64,000 nt of DNA from Bacteroidales bacterium (GCA_017400135.1 JAFPVJ010000027.1:171963-235962); one strand, 5' to 3'. Shown: positions 9,075 to 19,066, counted from the first letter of the stretch. The notes: generated from the letters alone by a model not told the origin. Numbers and translations are program-made.

Positions 9075-9890
9075 TTATTCTGCGGTTGTTTCAGCGTTTT
9101 CTTCAGCAGCCTCAGCCTCGGCTTCTGCGGCGAGCGCAGCCTCCTCGGCGGCCTTGGCCTGGACCTTGCCCTGGAGGTAGCCCTTGTAGGCTTCCAGCCA
9201 GTTGACGATGGCTTCGTTCAGGCCCTTGGAAGTCATCGTGGCGCCGGTGATGGCGTCGATGGCATTCTCCTTGCCTGCGGGCGCGCCACCCTTGACGATG
9301 TCGAAAGGCTTGGCGTCTGCGAAGTCGACGGACTTGCCCTGGAACTGGGCACGGAAGGCGGGATCGTCCTTGATCTTGCCGCCCAGGCCGGGCGTTTCGC
9401 TCTCGTGGTCGAAGTAAGCGCCCACGAGTTTGTCAAGGTTCTCGTCGAAGGAAAGGTAACCCCAGACGGGGCCCCACAGTCCGGCGCCGTACACCGGAAT
9501 GACGGTGACGCCGTTGCTGAAGGTATAGACGGGGACTTTGAACTCCTTGCCGCCCTTGATGCTGCGGTTCTGGACCTTGAGCTCGGAGGGGGTATAGATG
9601 ACGGCCTTGTCCTTGTCGAGGGTGCCGACCGTCTCGCCCTGGGCGTTGACGAGGGAAGCCTCGGCGAGGTTCTCCTTATAGAAATCGAGGGTAGCCGCGT
9701 TGCCGACCTCCTGCCAGTGCGCCTTCTGGTCGAAACCGGCGGCGGTCAGGATCTGGCTGATGGTCTCGGCCTTCTCGTTGGCGTCCTGCTTGGGCTTGAG
9801 CCACTGGGACACGAAGGCGAGGATCGCAGCCACGAGCACACAGACCAGGGTCGTGTAGATGACAGTGTAGATGTTGCTGTTGGTATTCAT
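9075..9890 (-). CDS. nqrC: Na+-NQR subunit C (covalent FMN)
   Basis: A 271-residue periplasmic flavoprotein anchored by one N-terminal helix (residues about 8-28). The flavinylation motif is TGATMTS (215-221) with Thr218 as the expected phosphoester-linked FMN site. The last 30 residues are an Ala/Glu tail, longer than in Vibrio NqrC; it may simply be lineage-specific. An ApbE-type flavin transferase is needed to load FMN but is not in this window. Confidence 0.96.
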   Translation of the reverse strand: MNTNSNIYTVIYTTLVCVLVAAILAFVSQWLKPKQDANEKAETISQILTAAGFDQKAHWQEVGNAATLDFYKENLAEASLVNAQGETVGTLDKDKAVIYTPSELKVQNRSIKGGKEFKVPVYTFSNGVTVIPVYGAGLWGPVWGYLSFDENLDKLVGAYFDHESETPGLGGKIKDDPAFRAQFQGKSVDFADAKPFDIVKGGAPAGKENAIDAITGATMTSKGLNEAIVNWLEAYKGYLQGKVQAKAAEEAALAAEAEAEAAEENAETTAE

Positions 9891-9902
9891 GACTTGCGAT
9901 GG

Positions 9903-11048
9903 TTAAGCGGTTCTGATTTTCTTGGCCTTCCGGGCGGTATGGCGGTTCACCACGACCCAGTCGATGAGCGGGGCGAAGGTGTTGCCAAGCAGGATGGCGA
10001 GCATCATGCCTTCGGCGTAGCCCGGGTTGAAGAGGCGCACGAGGATGCAGATGGCGCCGATCAGGAATCCGTAGATCCACTTGCCGCACTCGGTCTGGGC
10101 CGAAGTGACGGGATCGGTGGCCATGAAGACGGCGCCGAAAGCGAAGCCGCCCAGCACGAGCTGGGTGTATGCCGGGACGTCGGTGGCGCCGCAGACGTTG
10201 CCGAGCCAGCCGACCAACAGGGCGCCGGCCACGGTGGAGACCATGATCTTCCAGCTGGCGACTCCTGTCCAGAGAAGCAGGATGGCGCCGAGGAGGATGG
10301 CGACGACCGAAGTCTCACCGACCGAGCCGGGCACGGTGCCGACGAAGAAGTCCCAGAAGGACGTGCCGTACTGGGCGCCGGCGCCGGTCAGGGCGTCCAT
10401 GCCGTCTCCGATGAAGGAGAGGGGAGTGGCGCCGGTTGCGCCGTCGAGCAACGTCTCACCCTTCCTGAGGGCGATCCAGCTGCCGGAGCCGGACATGTGG
10501 TCGGGATAGGAGAAGAACAGGAACGCGCGGGTCAGCAGGGCGGGGTTCCAGATGTTCATGCCGGTGCCGCCGAAGACCTCCTTGCCGAAGAGCACGGCGA
10601 AGGCCACCGCGACGGCGAGCATCCATAGGGGGACGTCGACCGGAACGATGAGCGGGATCAGCATACCGGACATCAGGTAGCCTTCGTTGACTTCCTCGCC
10701 GCGGATCTGCGCCGAGGCAAACTCGATGAGCAGGCCCACGCCGTACGCGATGACGTAGAGCGGCAAGACCTTCAGGAAACCGAACCAGAAGTTGCCCAGG
10801 ATGTCGAGCGGAGCGCCGGCTCCCTGGACGGCGAGGGCGTGCTGGTAACCTACGTTCCACATGCCGAACAGGGCGGCCGGGATGACGGAGATCACCGCGA
10901 TGATCATGATGCGCTTGAGGTCGATGGAGTCCCGGACGTGCGCGCCCTTGAGGGAGACGGTGCCGGGGACCTTCAGGAATGTCTCGAAAGCGTCGACCGT
11001 AGAGTGCAGGAAATAGAGCTTTCCTCCTTTTTCGAAAATCTTGTTCAT
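9903..11048 (-). CDS. nqrB: Na+-NQR subunit B (covalent FMN, Na+ path)
   Basis: A 381-residue polytopic membrane subunit of the NqrB/RnfD family. The flavinylation motif DGATGATPLS is at 202-211, with Thr208 the expected FMN attachment site. In characterised NQR this subunit also carries riboflavin and forms the main sodium path and part of the quinone site. Starts 5 bp after nqrA ends. Confidence 0.96.
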   Translation of the reverse strand: MNKIFEKGGKLYFLHSTVDAFETFLKVPGTVSLKGAHVRDSIDLKRIMIIAVISVIPAALFGMWNVGYQHALAVQGAGAPLDILGNFWFGFLKVLPLYVIAYGVGLLIEFASAQIRGEEVNEGYLMSGMLIPLIVPVDVPLWMLAVAVAFAVLFGKEVFGGTGMNIWNPALLTRAFLFFSYPDHMSGSGSWIALRKGETLLDGATGATPLSFIGDGMDALTGAGAQYGTSFWDFFVGTVPGSVGETSVVAILLGAILLLWTGVASWKIMVSTVAGALLVGWLGNVCGATDVPAYTQLVLGGFAFGAVFMATDPVTSAQTECGKWIYGFLIGAICILVRLFNPGYAEGMMLAILLGNTFAPLIDWVVVNRHTARKAKKIRTA

Positions 11049-11053
11049 AACGC

Positions 11054-12415
11054 TTAAGCCATTTCTTGGATCATCAGGTCAATGCCCTTCTGGACGATGT
11101 CCTGGATGTAGTTCTTGGAAGGATCGACGTACTCGCAGAGCGCGAGGTCCTCGGGAAGGACTTCATAGATGCCGAACTGCTCCATCTTGTCGATGTCGCC
11201 GGCAATGCAGGCCTTGATGAGGTACAGCGGATAGATGTCCATCGGGATCACCTTCGAATAGTAGTTGTCCGACATGACGAACGCGCGCGGACCACCGTGC
11301 AGGTTGGTGTCCATGTCGTATTTCTTCCTGGGCAGCAGCCAGGAGAAATAGGAACGGGTCGAGCTGAACTGGTTGAAGCGGAAAGGCCGGGCCCAGCCGA
11401 AAAGCTCGGTGTCCGTGCCTTCCTTGACCAGGGTGACCTGGTTGTCGAAGAAACCGAGACGGCCGTCTTCGCCGACGTTGCGTCCGCTCAGGACGTCGCC
11501 GCTGATGAAGCGGATGCCGTCCGCGGAGGCGCCGTACCAGGCCTGGAACTCCTTCATGCCGACGCCGGGCACGGTCTGGGCGTAGGACGGCTCGAGGGCC
11601 ATCGGGCCGCAGACCGCCACCTTGCGGCGGAGGTCATATTTGCCCTTGAGGAAGAGCTTGCCGATCGCGGCGGTCATCAGCAGGGAGACGGTCCAGACGG
11701 TCTCGTCTTTCTGGATGGGGGCGATGTGGCTGATCTGCACGCCGACGTTGCCGGCCGGGTGCTTGCCCGAGAAGGTGTGCAGGATGGCGTTCTCCAGCTT
11801 GTGGAAGGGGGTGCTGGCGTAGTTGTCGCTCTTCAGGGAGACGTGGACGCCGCCGTCGGTGAGTTTCGTCAGGGCGTTGACGCCGGCCTGGACGGCCGCG
11901 AATTCGTCACCGAGGACGAACTCCGTGTCGGCGGCGAGGGGCGCCGTGGAGAAGGCGGAGATGAAGATGGCCTTCGGCTTGAGCGCGGGATCCGCGAGGA
12001 TGCCGTACGGGCGCTGGATGATGGCTGCCCAAAGTCCGCTCTGGAGCAGGGCCGTGCGGACCTCGTCTGCGCTGAGGCTCTCGGGCCTCTTGCATCCGAA
12101 GTCCATGTACTCCTGGACGGAGTCGGTCCCGATGCGTACCTCAAGCAACTTCCTCTTGTCTCCCCGGACGATCTCCTTCACCGTGCCGCTGACCGGGGCG
12201 GTGATGAGGATCTCGGGGTGCTTCTTGTCCGCCAGGACGGGGGAACCTGCCAACACGCGGTCGCCCTCCTTGACCAGGAGCCTCGGGGTGAAGCCCTTGA
12301 AATCGGCGGGAACGATCGCGACCGTGTCAGGAACAATCGTCTTGGAGACGACGGGCTTGGCGCTTCCCTTGATGGGGATGTCCAGACCCTTCTTCAGATC
12401 GATGTTGTTTGACAT
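11054..12415 (-). CDS. nqrA: Na+-NQR subunit A
   Basis: A 453-residue soluble peripheral subunit, first gene of the operon, belonging to the NqrA/RnfC-like fold without iron-sulfur motifs. The N-terminus (LDIPIKGSAKP) and the biotinyl-lipoyl-like segment around residues 40-90 are typical of NqrA. In the known complex it sits on the cytoplasmic side and contributes to quinone binding. Promoter directly upstream at 12456. Confidence 0.95.
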   Translation of the reverse strand: MSNNIDLKKGLDIPIKGSAKPVVSKTIVPDTVAIVPADFKGFTPRLLVKEGDRVLAGSPVLADKKHPEILITAPVSGTVKEIVRGDKRKLLEVRIGTDSVQEYMDFGCKRPESLSADEVRTALLQSGLWAAIIQRPYGILADPALKPKAIFISAFSTAPLAADTEFVLGDEFAAVQAGVNALTKLTDGGVHVSLKSDNYASTPFHKLENAILHTFSGKHPAGNVGVQISHIAPIQKDETVWTVSLLMTAAIGKLFLKGKYDLRRKVAVCGPMALEPSYAQTVPGVGMKEFQAWYGASADGIRFISGDVLSGRNVGEDGRLGFFDNQVTLVKEGTDTELFGWARPFRFNQFSSTRSYFSWLLPRKKYDMDTNLHGGPRAFVMSDNYYSKVIPMDIYPLYLIKACIAGDIDKMEQFGIYEVLPEDLALCEYVDPSKNYIQDIVQKGIDLMIQEMA

Positions 12416-12455
12416 TATTTGGAAACGGTTAAAGTAATTCTACTTTTCTATCATG

Positions 12456-12463
12456 CAAAGATA
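12456..12463 (-). promoter_or_regulatory. -7 element TATCTTTG, nqr operon
   Basis: Perfect TAnnTTTG, 40 bp before the nqrA start. No clear -33 element in the short gap shared with the divergent helicase gene. On the plus strand TATTTTCG (12477-12484), one mismatch, could serve the helicase gene at 12493, leaving almost no leader. Confidence 0.7.
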
Positions 12464-12492
12464 CCTATTTTTTTAGTATTTTCGCAGCGAAT

Positions 12493-14949
12493 ATGGAAAA
12501 CAATGCAAGTACGATTTTAGAGGGGTTGAACGCCGAGCAGAAGCGCGCCGTTCAGTGTGTGGAGGGACCGGTACTGATTGTTGCAGGGGCCGGGTCCGGC
12601 AAGACCCGGGTCCTGACGAGCCGCATCGCCTACATCCTCTCGCAGGGGGCCGATGCGTCCCGGATCCTGGCGCTGACCTTTACGAAAAAGGCGGCCAATG
12701 AAATGAAGGAGCGGATCGCCGCCATGGTGGGGGAGCGGCGTGCCCGCAGGCTGCGGATGGGGACCTTCCATTCGGTCTTCGTACGCTTCCTGCGCGAATA
12801 TGCCAACGAACTGGGCTATCCCGAGTCTTTCACGATCTACGACCAGAGCGATTCGACCAGCGCCGTCAAGGCCTGCATCAAGGAGCTCCAGCTGGACGAT
12901 AAGGCCTACAAGCCCAAGGACGTGCTGTCCCGCATCTCGATGGCGAAGAACAACCTCGTCACCGATGCGGCCTACCGGAGCAATCCGGCCATCATCAGCT
13001 CGGACCAGCGCGGCAAGCGGCCCCGCCTGTGCGACGTCTATACGCTCTACCAGCAGAAATGCAAGCAGTCCGGCGTGATGGACTTCGACGACATCCTGCT
13101 CAACATGAACATCCTGCTGCGCGACTTCCCGGAAGCCCTCGAGTCCGTCGCGTCCCGTTTCGACTACATCCTGGTCGACGAGTACCAGGACACCAACTAC
13201 GCGCAGTACCTGATCCTGAAGAAACTGGCCCAATGGCACCGTAACCTCTGCGTGGTGGGCGACGATTCCCAGTCCATCTACGCCTTCCGCGGGGCCAAGA
13301 TCGAGAATATCCTCAATTTCAAGAAAGACTATCCGGAGTGCAGGACCTTCCGGCTGGAGCAGAATTACCGTTCCACGCAGACGATCGTCGACGCGGCCAA
13401 TTCCCTGATCGCTCACAACGAGGGACGCATCCCCAAGGAATGCTTCTCGCGCGCCGAGTCCGGCGAAAAGATACGCTTGATCCGCAGCGGCAGCGAGGGG
13501 GAGGAGGCGATGCTGATCGCCTCGGCCATCCTGGATCGGATGCGCGAAAAGAAGGCGCAGTACCAGGATTTCGCCATCCTGTACCGGACCAATTCGCAGT
13601 CCCGCGCCATCGAGGAGGCCCTTCGCCGGCGCAACCTGCCCTACATCGTCTACTCCGGCAACGCCTTCTTCGACCGCGCCGAGGTCAAGGACATGATGGC
13701 CTATTTCAAGCTGCTGGTCAACCCCAACGACGACGAGTCCTTCAAACGCGTGGTCAACAAGCCGGCCCGCGGGATCGGCGACACCTCGATGAGCGCCCTC
13801 TCGGCGGCGGCCCGCCTCAAGGGCCTGAGCCTGTTCCGTGCTGCGTTCGAAACCGACCTGGAGGCGTATGGCCTCCGGAACGCCGCCCTCCTCAAGATCC
13901 GCACGTTCTGCGTCATGATAGGGAAACTCTCCGATCTTGCCGCGACCACCGACGCCCACGAACTGGCGTTGCGCATCGCCGACCAGTCCGGGCTCTATGC
14001 CTTTTATAAGGAAGATACGAGCATCGAAGGCCTGTCCCGTTTCTCCAATGTGGAGGAACTGGTCAACAGTGTGAAGACCTTCGTCGAGGAGCGCCAGAAC
14101 GAGATACTCGCCGACCTGGAGGACGCCGGCGTTTCGGAAGAGCTGCCGCTCGTCACCCTGGGCGATTATTTGGAGAATGTCTCCCTGCTCAGCAACGTGG
14201 ACACGACGGACGACGAGGACGCCGGCAACCGCATCGCCCTGATGACGGCCCATTCGGCGAAGGGCCTGGAGTTCCCCTACGTGTTCATCACGGGCCTGGA
14301 GGACAATCTGTTCCCCTCCGCCAACATGATCTCGTCCAAGGCGGATATCGAGGAGGAACGGCGCTTGTTCTATGTCGCCCTGACCCGGGCGAAGAAGGAA
14401 GTGGTTCTGACCTACGCCGACACGCGGATGCGAAACGGCTCCCACGAGTCCAATTCCCCGAGCCGTTTCCTGCGGGAGATCGACGACCGCTACCTGGCCA
14501 ATCCGCTGGGAGCGGACGAGGATGACGAGGAGGACGATTTCCCCGGTTTCGGGGGCTTCGGGTCGCGTTTTGGGCGTCCCCGTTTCGGGGGCTCCCGTTC
14601 CGAGACTTCGGGCTATCGCTACGGGGCTTCCGGCGGCGTCCGCTTCGAGCCACGCCCGGCCCGGCCCGCCGTCACGGCGGCTGCGGACAAGACGGCGGTC
14701 TATGCCGGCAAGGCGGCCGTCCTGAACCGTCCGCTGCCCCCGAAGATTCCGGATGAGGAGTTCGTCCCCGTGCCCATGTCGGCCATCAAGGTCGGCCAGC
14801 GCATCGAGCACAACCGCTTCGGCGGCGGCCTTGTGGAGGAGATCACGGGTGTCATCCCCGAACTGAAAGCCCGGATCAACTTCGACAAGTATGGCGAAAA
14901 GGTGATCCTTCTGAAATACGCGAAATTAAGATTTGAAACCCAACCATAA
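12493..14949 (+). CDS. UvrD/PcrA-type superfamily 1 DNA helicase
   Basis: An 818-residue ATP-dependent 3'-5' helicase. Walker A is AGAGSGKT (31-38); the Walker B region reads DEYQD, followed by GDDSQSIYAFRGA (motif III) and the later motifs LEQNYRST, TAHSAKGLEF and VALTRAKKE. The C-terminus has a Gly/Arg/Phe-rich linker (about 675-730) and then a Tudor-like end domain (HNRFGGGLVEEI), as in PcrA, which contacts RNA polymerase. Role: nucleotide excision and mismatch repair, and clearing transcription-replication conflicts. Divergent from nqrA, and 4 bp before the M16 gene, so probably co-transcribed with it. Confidence 0.93.
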   Translation: MENNASTILEGLNAEQKRAVQCVEGPVLIVAGAGSGKTRVLTSRIAYILSQGADASRILALTFTKKAANEMKERIAAMVGERRARRLRMGTFHSVFVRFLREYANELGYPESFTIYDQSDSTSAVKACIKELQLDDKAYKPKDVLSRISMAKNNLVTDAAYRSNPAIISSDQRGKRPRLCDVYTLYQQKCKQSGVMDFDDILLNMNILLRDFPEALESVASRFDYILVDEYQDTNYAQYLILKKLAQWHRNLCVVGDDSQSIYAFRGAKIENILNFKKDYPECRTFRLEQNYRSTQTIVDAANSLIAHNEGRIPKECFSRAESGEKIRLIRSGSEGEEAMLIASAILDRMREKKAQYQDFAILYRTNSQSRAIEEALRRRNLPYIVYSGNAFFDRAEVKDMMAYFKLLVNPNDDESFKRVVNKPARGIGDTSMSALSAAARLKGLSLFRAAFETDLEAYGLRNAALLKIRTFCVMIGKLSDLAATTDAHELALRIADQSGLYAFYKEDTSIEGLSRFSNVEELVNSVKTFVEERQNEILADLEDAGVSEELPLVTLGDYLENVSLLSNVDTTDDEDAGNRIALMTAHSAKGLEFPYVFITGLEDNLFPSANMISSKADIEEERRLFYVALTRAKKEVVLTYADTRMRNGSHESNSPSRFLREIDDRYLANPLGADEDDEEDDFPGFGGFGSRFGRPRFGGSRSETSGYRYGASGGVRFEPRPARPAVTAAADKTAVYAGKAAVLNRPLPPKIPDEEFVPVPMSAIKVGQRIEHNRFGGGLVEEITGVIPELKARINFDKYGEKVILLKYAKLRFETQP

Positions 14950-14953
14950 TTTT

Positions 14954-17854
14954 ATGAAACGTTATTTTTATCTGATGATTGCGGCACTCGCGCTGGTAAG
15001 CGCGGTGTCGTGTTCCCGGTATGAGACGGTCAAGAATGACCCGCTCAAGACCAAGATCTACACCCTGGACAACGGCCTGAAGGTCTATATGTCCGTCAAC
15101 AAGGAGGAGCCCCGCATCCAGACCTACATCGCGGTCAAGGTGGGCGGTAAGAACGACCCCTCCGAGACCACGGGCCTGGCCCACTATTTCGAGCACCTGA
15201 TGTTCAAGGGCACGAACCACTTCGGCACTTCCGACTACGAGGCCGAGAAGCCCCTGCTGGATGAGATCGAAGCTCTTTTTGAGACCTATCGCCAGACGGA
15301 GGATCCCGCCGAGCGCGAGGCGATCTATCACCGGATCGACTCCATCAGCTACGAGGCCTCCAAGATCTCCATCCCCAACGAGTATGACAAGCTGATGGCG
15401 ATGATCGGCGCCCAGGGCACCAATGCCTGGACCTCCCAGGATGAAACGGTCTACACGGAAGACATTCCTTCCAATCAGATCGACAACTGGGCCCGCATCC
15501 AGGCCGACCGCTTCCGCAACACCGTGATCCGCGGCTTCCACACGGAGCTGGAGACCATCTACGAGGAGAAGAACATGTCCCTGACCCAGGATACCCGGAA
15601 ACTGTGGGAGGCGGTGGATGCCGCTCTCTTCCCGCATCATCCGTACGGCACGCAGACCGTCCTCGGCACGCAGGAGCATCTGAAGAACCCTTCGATCACC
15701 AACGTGAAGAAGTACCACGATGTCTATTATGTGCCGAACAACATCGCCATCTGCGTGGCGGGCGATTTCAACCCCAAGGAGATGGTCGCCACCATCAAGA
15801 AGTATTTCGGCGACTGGGAGCCCAATCCGGAGATTCCCGCGCTGCAGTTTGAGCCCGAGACCCCCATCACCGAACCGGTCGTGCGGGAAGTTTTCGGCCT
15901 GGAAGCCGAGAATGTCGTGGTCGGCTGGCGGCTGACCGGCGCTCCGGACCTGAAGAATTCGGCCGTGGCCGAGATCGCCGGCGCCGTCCTCAGCAATGGC
16001 ACTGCCGGCCTGATGGACCTGGACCTGAACCAGCAGCAGAAGGTGCTCGGCGCCTTCGCCGGCACCAACATGCAGCCCGACTACGGTTCTTTCCTGGCGA
16101 TGGGCCGTCCCAAGGAGGGCCAGACTCTGGAAGAAGTGCGTGACCTCCTGCTCGGCGAGGTGGCGAAACTCCGCAGCGGCGAATTCGACGAGAGTCTGAT
16201 CGCGGCTACGATCAACAACCTGCGCCTGGACAAGATGCAGCAGCTGGAGCACAATTCCTCCCGCGCCGTCGCGTACGTGGATGCGTTCATCAATGGTGTC
16301 GACTGGAAGGATGCGGCCCTGGAACTGGACCGCTATGCTGCCGTGACCAAGGACGACATCGTCGCCTGGGCGAACGAATTCCTGACGGAGAACGGCTATG
16401 CCGTCGTGTACAAGCGTCAGGGTGTGGATGACAGCGTCCAGAAGATCGCTGCGCCGAAGATTACCCCGATCGTGACCAACCGCGACATGCAGAGCGCCTT
16501 CCTGACGGAGATCCAGAACACCCCCGTCAAGCCGATCGCACCTTCCTTCGTGGACTTCTCCAAGGACATGAAGCAGTTCGAGATCGCTCCCGGCATCGAC
16601 GCGCTCTACAAGAAGAACGAGCTCAATGATGTCTTCACCCTCCGTTTCGAAGTGAAGACCGGCGCCGAGCAGGATCCCGCCCTGCCGCTGGCGTTCAGTT
16701 ATCTCGATTATCTCGGCACGGCCGACATGACGGCGGAGCAGATCGCTTCCCGGATGTACGAGCTGGCCTGCAGCTTCAGCTTCAACTGCGGTCCCAATCG
16801 TACGGTCATCAACCTGACCGGCCTGGGTGAGAACATGGAGGAGGCGCTCCGCCTGCTGGAAGACCTGATGGTCAACGCCGTCCCGGACGAGGCCGTGCTC
16901 CAGAACCTCAAGATGGACTCGATGAAGTCCCGCGTGGATGCCAAGAAAGCCCAGCGTTCCTGCTTCAGCGCCCTGCAGCGCTACATCATGTACGGCGGCG
17001 ACTATGTCAAGAAGATCACGCTGCCCAACGAGGAACTGCTCGCCCTGACTTCCGAGGATCTTCTGCCCAAGGTGAAGGATCTGTTCGGCTTTGAGCACCG
17101 GGTGCTGTATTACGGACCCGATTCAGAGTCCGCCCTCAAGAAGGCCATCCAGGACAATCACCTGATCGGTGAGAACCTGAAGCCCCTGGAGGACATCTAT
17201 CCCGTCCGTCTGCTGACCAAGGAGGACAAGGTCGTCCTGGCCCAGTATGACGCCAAACAGCTGTATTATCTCCAGTATTCCGACCGCGGAGAGGCTTTCG
17301 ATCCGGCTGCCAACCCGGAGGTTTCCATGTACAACGAGTACTTCGGCGGCGGGATGAACTCCATCGTCTTCCAGGAGATGCGCGAGGCCCGCGGCCTGGC
17401 CTATTCGGCTTCTGCTTATCTCTCATCTCCTTCCCACAAGGCCGACACCTATCCGTTCATCGCTTTCATCGCGACGCAGAACGACAAGATGCAGCAGGCC
17501 GTGGAGGCGTTCGACGAGATCATCGAGCAGATGCCCGAGTCGGAGGCTGCTTTTTCCATCGCGAAGGATGGCATCATCTCGCGTCTGCGCACGGAACGCA
17601 CGACCGGATTCAGCGTGCTGAACGCCTTTGAGAGCTGCGAGCGCCTCGGTCTGGAGCGTCCGCTGGACAAGGAGTTGTTCGAGAAGGTGCAGGATATGAC
17701 ACTGGCCGATGTGAAGGCGGCGCAGGAGAAGTGGGTCAAGGGACGCGACTACACGTACGCGATCCTGGGCGACCTGAAGGACATCGATACGAAGTATCTG
17801 GCGACGCTGGGTCCTGTCCAGGTCGTTTCTCTGGAGGAACTCTTCGGCTATTGA
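14954..17854 (+). CDS. M16 (insulinase-family) zinc metalloprotease, lipoprotein
   Basis: A 966-residue protein with a type II signal peptide; the lipobox Cys20 is in VSAVSCSR. The start at 14954 was chosen because it gives a normal signal peptide. The inverted zinc motif HYFEH is at 77-81 and the third ligand is probably the Glu in ELETIYEEKN near 205. Two M16 halves are present; the second lacks HxxEH, as is usual for the catalytically silent half. Expected role: periplasmic or surface peptide degradation. It follows the helicase gene by 4 bp. Confidence 0.9.
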   Translation: MKRYFYLMIAALALVSAVSCSRYETVKNDPLKTKIYTLDNGLKVYMSVNKEEPRIQTYIAVKVGGKNDPSETTGLAHYFEHLMFKGTNHFGTSDYEAEKPLLDEIEALFETYRQTEDPAEREAIYHRIDSISYEASKISIPNEYDKLMAMIGAQGTNAWTSQDETVYTEDIPSNQIDNWARIQADRFRNTVIRGFHTELETIYEEKNMSLTQDTRKLWEAVDAALFPHHPYGTQTVLGTQEHLKNPSITNVKKYHDVYYVPNNIAICVAGDFNPKEMVATIKKYFGDWEPNPEIPALQFEPETPITEPVVREVFGLEAENVVVGWRLTGAPDLKNSAVAEIAGAVLSNGTAGLMDLDLNQQQKVLGAFAGTNMQPDYGSFLAMGRPKEGQTLEEVRDLLLGEVAKLRSGEFDESLIAATINNLRLDKMQQLEHNSSRAVAYVDAFINGVDWKDAALELDRYAAVTKDDIVAWANEFLTENGYAVVYKRQGVDDSVQKIAAPKITPIVTNRDMQSAFLTEIQNTPVKPIAPSFVDFSKDMKQFEIAPGIDALYKKNELNDVFTLRFEVKTGAEQDPALPLAFSYLDYLGTADMTAEQIASRMYELACSFSFNCGPNRTVINLTGLGENMEEALRLLEDLMVNAVPDEAVLQNLKMDSMKSRVDAKKAQRSCFSALQRYIMYGGDYVKKITLPNEELLALTSEDLLPKVKDLFGFEHRVLYYGPDSESALKKAIQDNHLIGENLKPLEDIYPVRLLTKEDKVVLAQYDAKQLYYLQYSDRGEAFDPAANPEVSMYNEYFGGGMNSIVFQEMREARGLAYSASAYLSSPSHKADTYPFIAFIATQNDKMQQAVEAFDEIIEQMPESEAAFSIAKDGIISRLRTERTTGFSVLNAFESCERLGLERPLDKELFEKVQDMTLADVKAAQEKWVKGRDYTYAILGDLKDIDTKYLATLGPVQVVSLEELFGY

Positions 17855-17871
17855 TCTGACACCGGCTGTAT

Positions 17872-17956
17872 AAAGCGGGCCGGGGCGACGTGCAGGGAGG
17901 GGAAAGTTTAACCCCTTCGGGGGAATGCTCCCTACACATCGTCCCGGCCCGCTTTT
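17872..17956. terminator. Bidirectional terminator / long imperfect palindrome
   Basis: Outer arms AAAGCGGGCCGGGGCGA (17872-17888) and TCGTCCCGGCCCGCTTTT (17939-17956) pair with one G-U. Inside, GTG-AGGGAG/CTCCCTACAC and CCCC-TTC-GGGG extend the fold. It lies between two convergent genes and abuts the stop codon at 17955. Longer and more structured than a plain terminator; see the related element at 19130. Confidence 0.7.
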
Positions 17957-19031
17957 ACTCTTTCCATTGATAGCCGGAAAGGTTCTGGAGGCCGGGGAGG
18001 CCGTAGTAGGATTCAACGATATCGCCCTGGAGGTAGATGGCCCGGCCGAGATTCTCGGGGTTGTCGACCAGGTTGAGGGCGTCCCGGATCTCACCCTTTT
18101 GCAGTTGAACGGACAGGCACGCGCTCCGGTCGGTCGTGCCCGCCCGTGCCGCTATGACGAGGTTGGTGCGGGAACTGAAGGGGCCTTTGAAGGAGGCTTT
18201 CGAGGAACTGAGGTCTCCGCCGACGATGTAGCCGTATACCCAGACGTCCCCGGCGCCGAGGTTTTCCTTGGCTTCCGGGACGCTCATCGCGCCGTCCGGA
18301 TCTTTTCCCTTGCCGGGCTTCCCTCCGATCGTATAGTCCTCGGAGCGCCAGTTGAGCGTGGTGTCGACCTGGATGGAGATGCCGCCGGAGGTATTTCCGG
18401 CAGGGGAGGAGGCCGCGACGCCGATATCCAGCGTCAGCATGTCCCGGGCGGCCAGGTCCCGGGTAAGCAGGGATTTGTCCGTCCCGCCGTCGCTTAGGAT
18501 CAGGGATACCTTTCCGGGGGAAAAATAGGCGAAACGCCGTTCGGAGAAGGCGTACAGCAGTTTCCCCTCGTCCGATTTGAGATGCAGCGACCCGTTCGGG
18601 TAAGCTGTCGGGAAGGCGGATGCGATCTTGAGCCGTATCCCGGCGTTCAACTGGCGGCAGACCAGTTGCACGCGGCTGACCTGACCGCTCTTGACCGTGA
18701 CCTGCTGGCTGTCTCCGTATTGGGGCGCGGCGAAGGCCGGTGCCTTGAATTCGCCGGATAGGGCGGTTACGTTGTAGGTGCCGGCCGCGGCCAGGATGGT
18801 CTGGGGCGCGGCTCCGTACGGGCCGTCATAGAGGACCGTACCCTTGGCCCCGATCACCTTGAGGGTAAATTTATTGGTGTCCGGGACACCCGGTGAGGAG
18901 CCTCGCGTCTGCAGATACAGGTCCTCGATGAAAGCGACCTCGATCTGTCCGTCCTCGGCCGGAGGAAGGAGTGCGTCGCAGGCGGTAATCATGCAATAAA
19001 GGGGGAAGAGAAGGAAAAGGATCTTTTTCAT
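17955..19031 (-). CDS. DUF4493-like surface lipoprotein
   Basis: A 358-residue lipoprotein with the lipobox MITAC (Cys18) and an acidic region after it. The N-terminal half, with TYNVTALSGEF and VSRVQLVCRQLNA-type strands, resembles the DUF4493 repeat of Bacteroidales adhesins. The C-terminal ~110 residues (DVWVYGYIVGG to the end) look like an OB-fold domain of the DUF6359 type. Both assignments are from recall. Function unknown; probably a cell-surface binding protein. It is a single gene with its own promoter (19059), flanked on both sides by related GC-rich palindromes. Confidence 0.6.
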   Translation of the reverse strand: MKKILFLLFPLYCMITACDALLPPAEDGQIEVAFIEDLYLQTRGSSPGVPDTNKFTLKVIGAKGTVLYDGPYGAAPQTILAAAGTYNVTALSGEFKAPAFAAPQYGDSQQVTVKSGQVSRVQLVCRQLNAGIRLKIASAFPTAYPNGSLHLKSDEGKLLYAFSERRFAYFSPGKVSLILSDGGTDKSLLTRDLAARDMLTLDIGVAASSPAGNTSGGISIQVDTTLNWRSEDYTIGGKPGKGKDPDGAMSVPEAKENLGAGDVWVYGYIVGGDLSSSKASFKGPFSSRTNLVIAARAGTTDRSACLSVQLQKGEIRDALNLVDNPENLGRAIYLQGDIVESYYGLPGLQNLSGYQWKE

Positions 19032-19058
19032 AGTTCAAGCGTTTTGGTCGTTTGGAGG

Positions 19059-19066
19059 CAAAGCTA
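19059..19066 (-). promoter_or_regulatory. -7 element TAGCTTTG, DUF4493-like lipoprotein gene
   Basis: Perfect TAnnTTTG element 27 bp before the start codon at 19031. Confidence 0.6.

Noticed and set aside
8769-10628. 619-codon open frame antisense to nqrD/nqrC/nqrB
   Set aside because: Spans three clear genes in the opposite direction and shows only shadow composition.
12517-14811. 764-codon open frame antisense to the UvrD/PcrA helicase
   Set aside because: Shadow of a GC-rich gene; no ribosome-binding site or family features.
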